From Mnemiopsis leidyi (Eukaryota; Ctenophora; Tentaculata; Lobata; Bolinopsidae), in NCBI GenBank assembly GCA_000226015.1, contig JH153238.1, positions 1-26,495 on the forward strand: a DNA stretch of 26,495 nucleotides. Reading direction: 5' to 3'. Below the pieces are notes generated by a model. That model was not told the DNA's origin and made no database searches. It worked only from the letters and a program-made list of their open reading frames with translations. Positions 26,403 to 26,495 of the stretch are shown here, piece by piece. How positions within the stretch are numbered: position 1 is the first letter of the stretch; each line of letters begins with the position of its first letter. The position numbers were made by a program, and so were the translations under genes.

Positions 26403-26495
<93 letters not shown>
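26403..26495. repeat. (GT)n microsatellite at window end
   Basis: Uninterrupted GT dinucleotide for more than 90 bases, up to the last base. It probably marks an assembly break. Confidence 0.98.

Overview
The window is animal nuclear DNA: AT-rich, with many short GT-AG introns, extracellular modular proteins, fold-back repeats and a long (GT)n tract at the right edge. The main gene is the 3' part of a laminin gamma chain, read on the minus strand. An invertebrate source is likely. A PHD-finger repeat remnant at the left edge recalls elements common in cnidarian genomes, but the phylum cannot be fixed from this window. One 10-N assembly gap lies at 15235-15244.

Laminin gamma (minus, 3784-25394). 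I resolved 22 exons with matching phases at every junction. Together they give 3018 nt (1005 codons plus stop). They cover the end of the laminin IV domain, the partial EGF-like (LE) motif after it, six full LE motifs including the one that binds nidogen in LAMC1, the Cys pair at the start of the coiled coil, the whole coiled coil, and a short Cys-containing C-terminus. Upstream exons are outside the window.

Genes inside laminin introns. The 2.2-kb intron 5500-7682 holds an intronless plus-strand gene for an unrecognised 306-aa secreted protein (6261-7181). The 9.6-kb intron 13802-23425 holds a plus-strand array of small secreted-protein genes: two diverged copies of one gene start (14900 and 16838, the first cut by the N gap), a gene with an unrecognised domain, two sushi/CCP domains and a GCC2/GCC3 (ephrin-receptor-like) domain (18281-20030), a broken relative of it (20794-21344), and a discoidin/F5-8C-like gene (21946-23249). 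All share a design: a short first exon encoding a signal peptide and ending in phase 1, then large modules joined at phase-1 introns.

Tandem repeats at splice sites. Several laminin introns carry tandem repeats that touch or copy a splice site. The clearest are a 17-copy 18-bp array in which 16 copies carry the same in-frame donor (7393-7698), four copies of an exon end with its donor (4254-4496), and three copies of an acceptor (23990-24110). One nested gene shows the same thing at an acceptor (19777-19836).

Left flank (1-3783). It holds the PHD-finger remnant with an in-frame stop at the usual Trp position, and a cluster of nested inverted-repeat elements (1477-2622). The rest shows nothing I can name.
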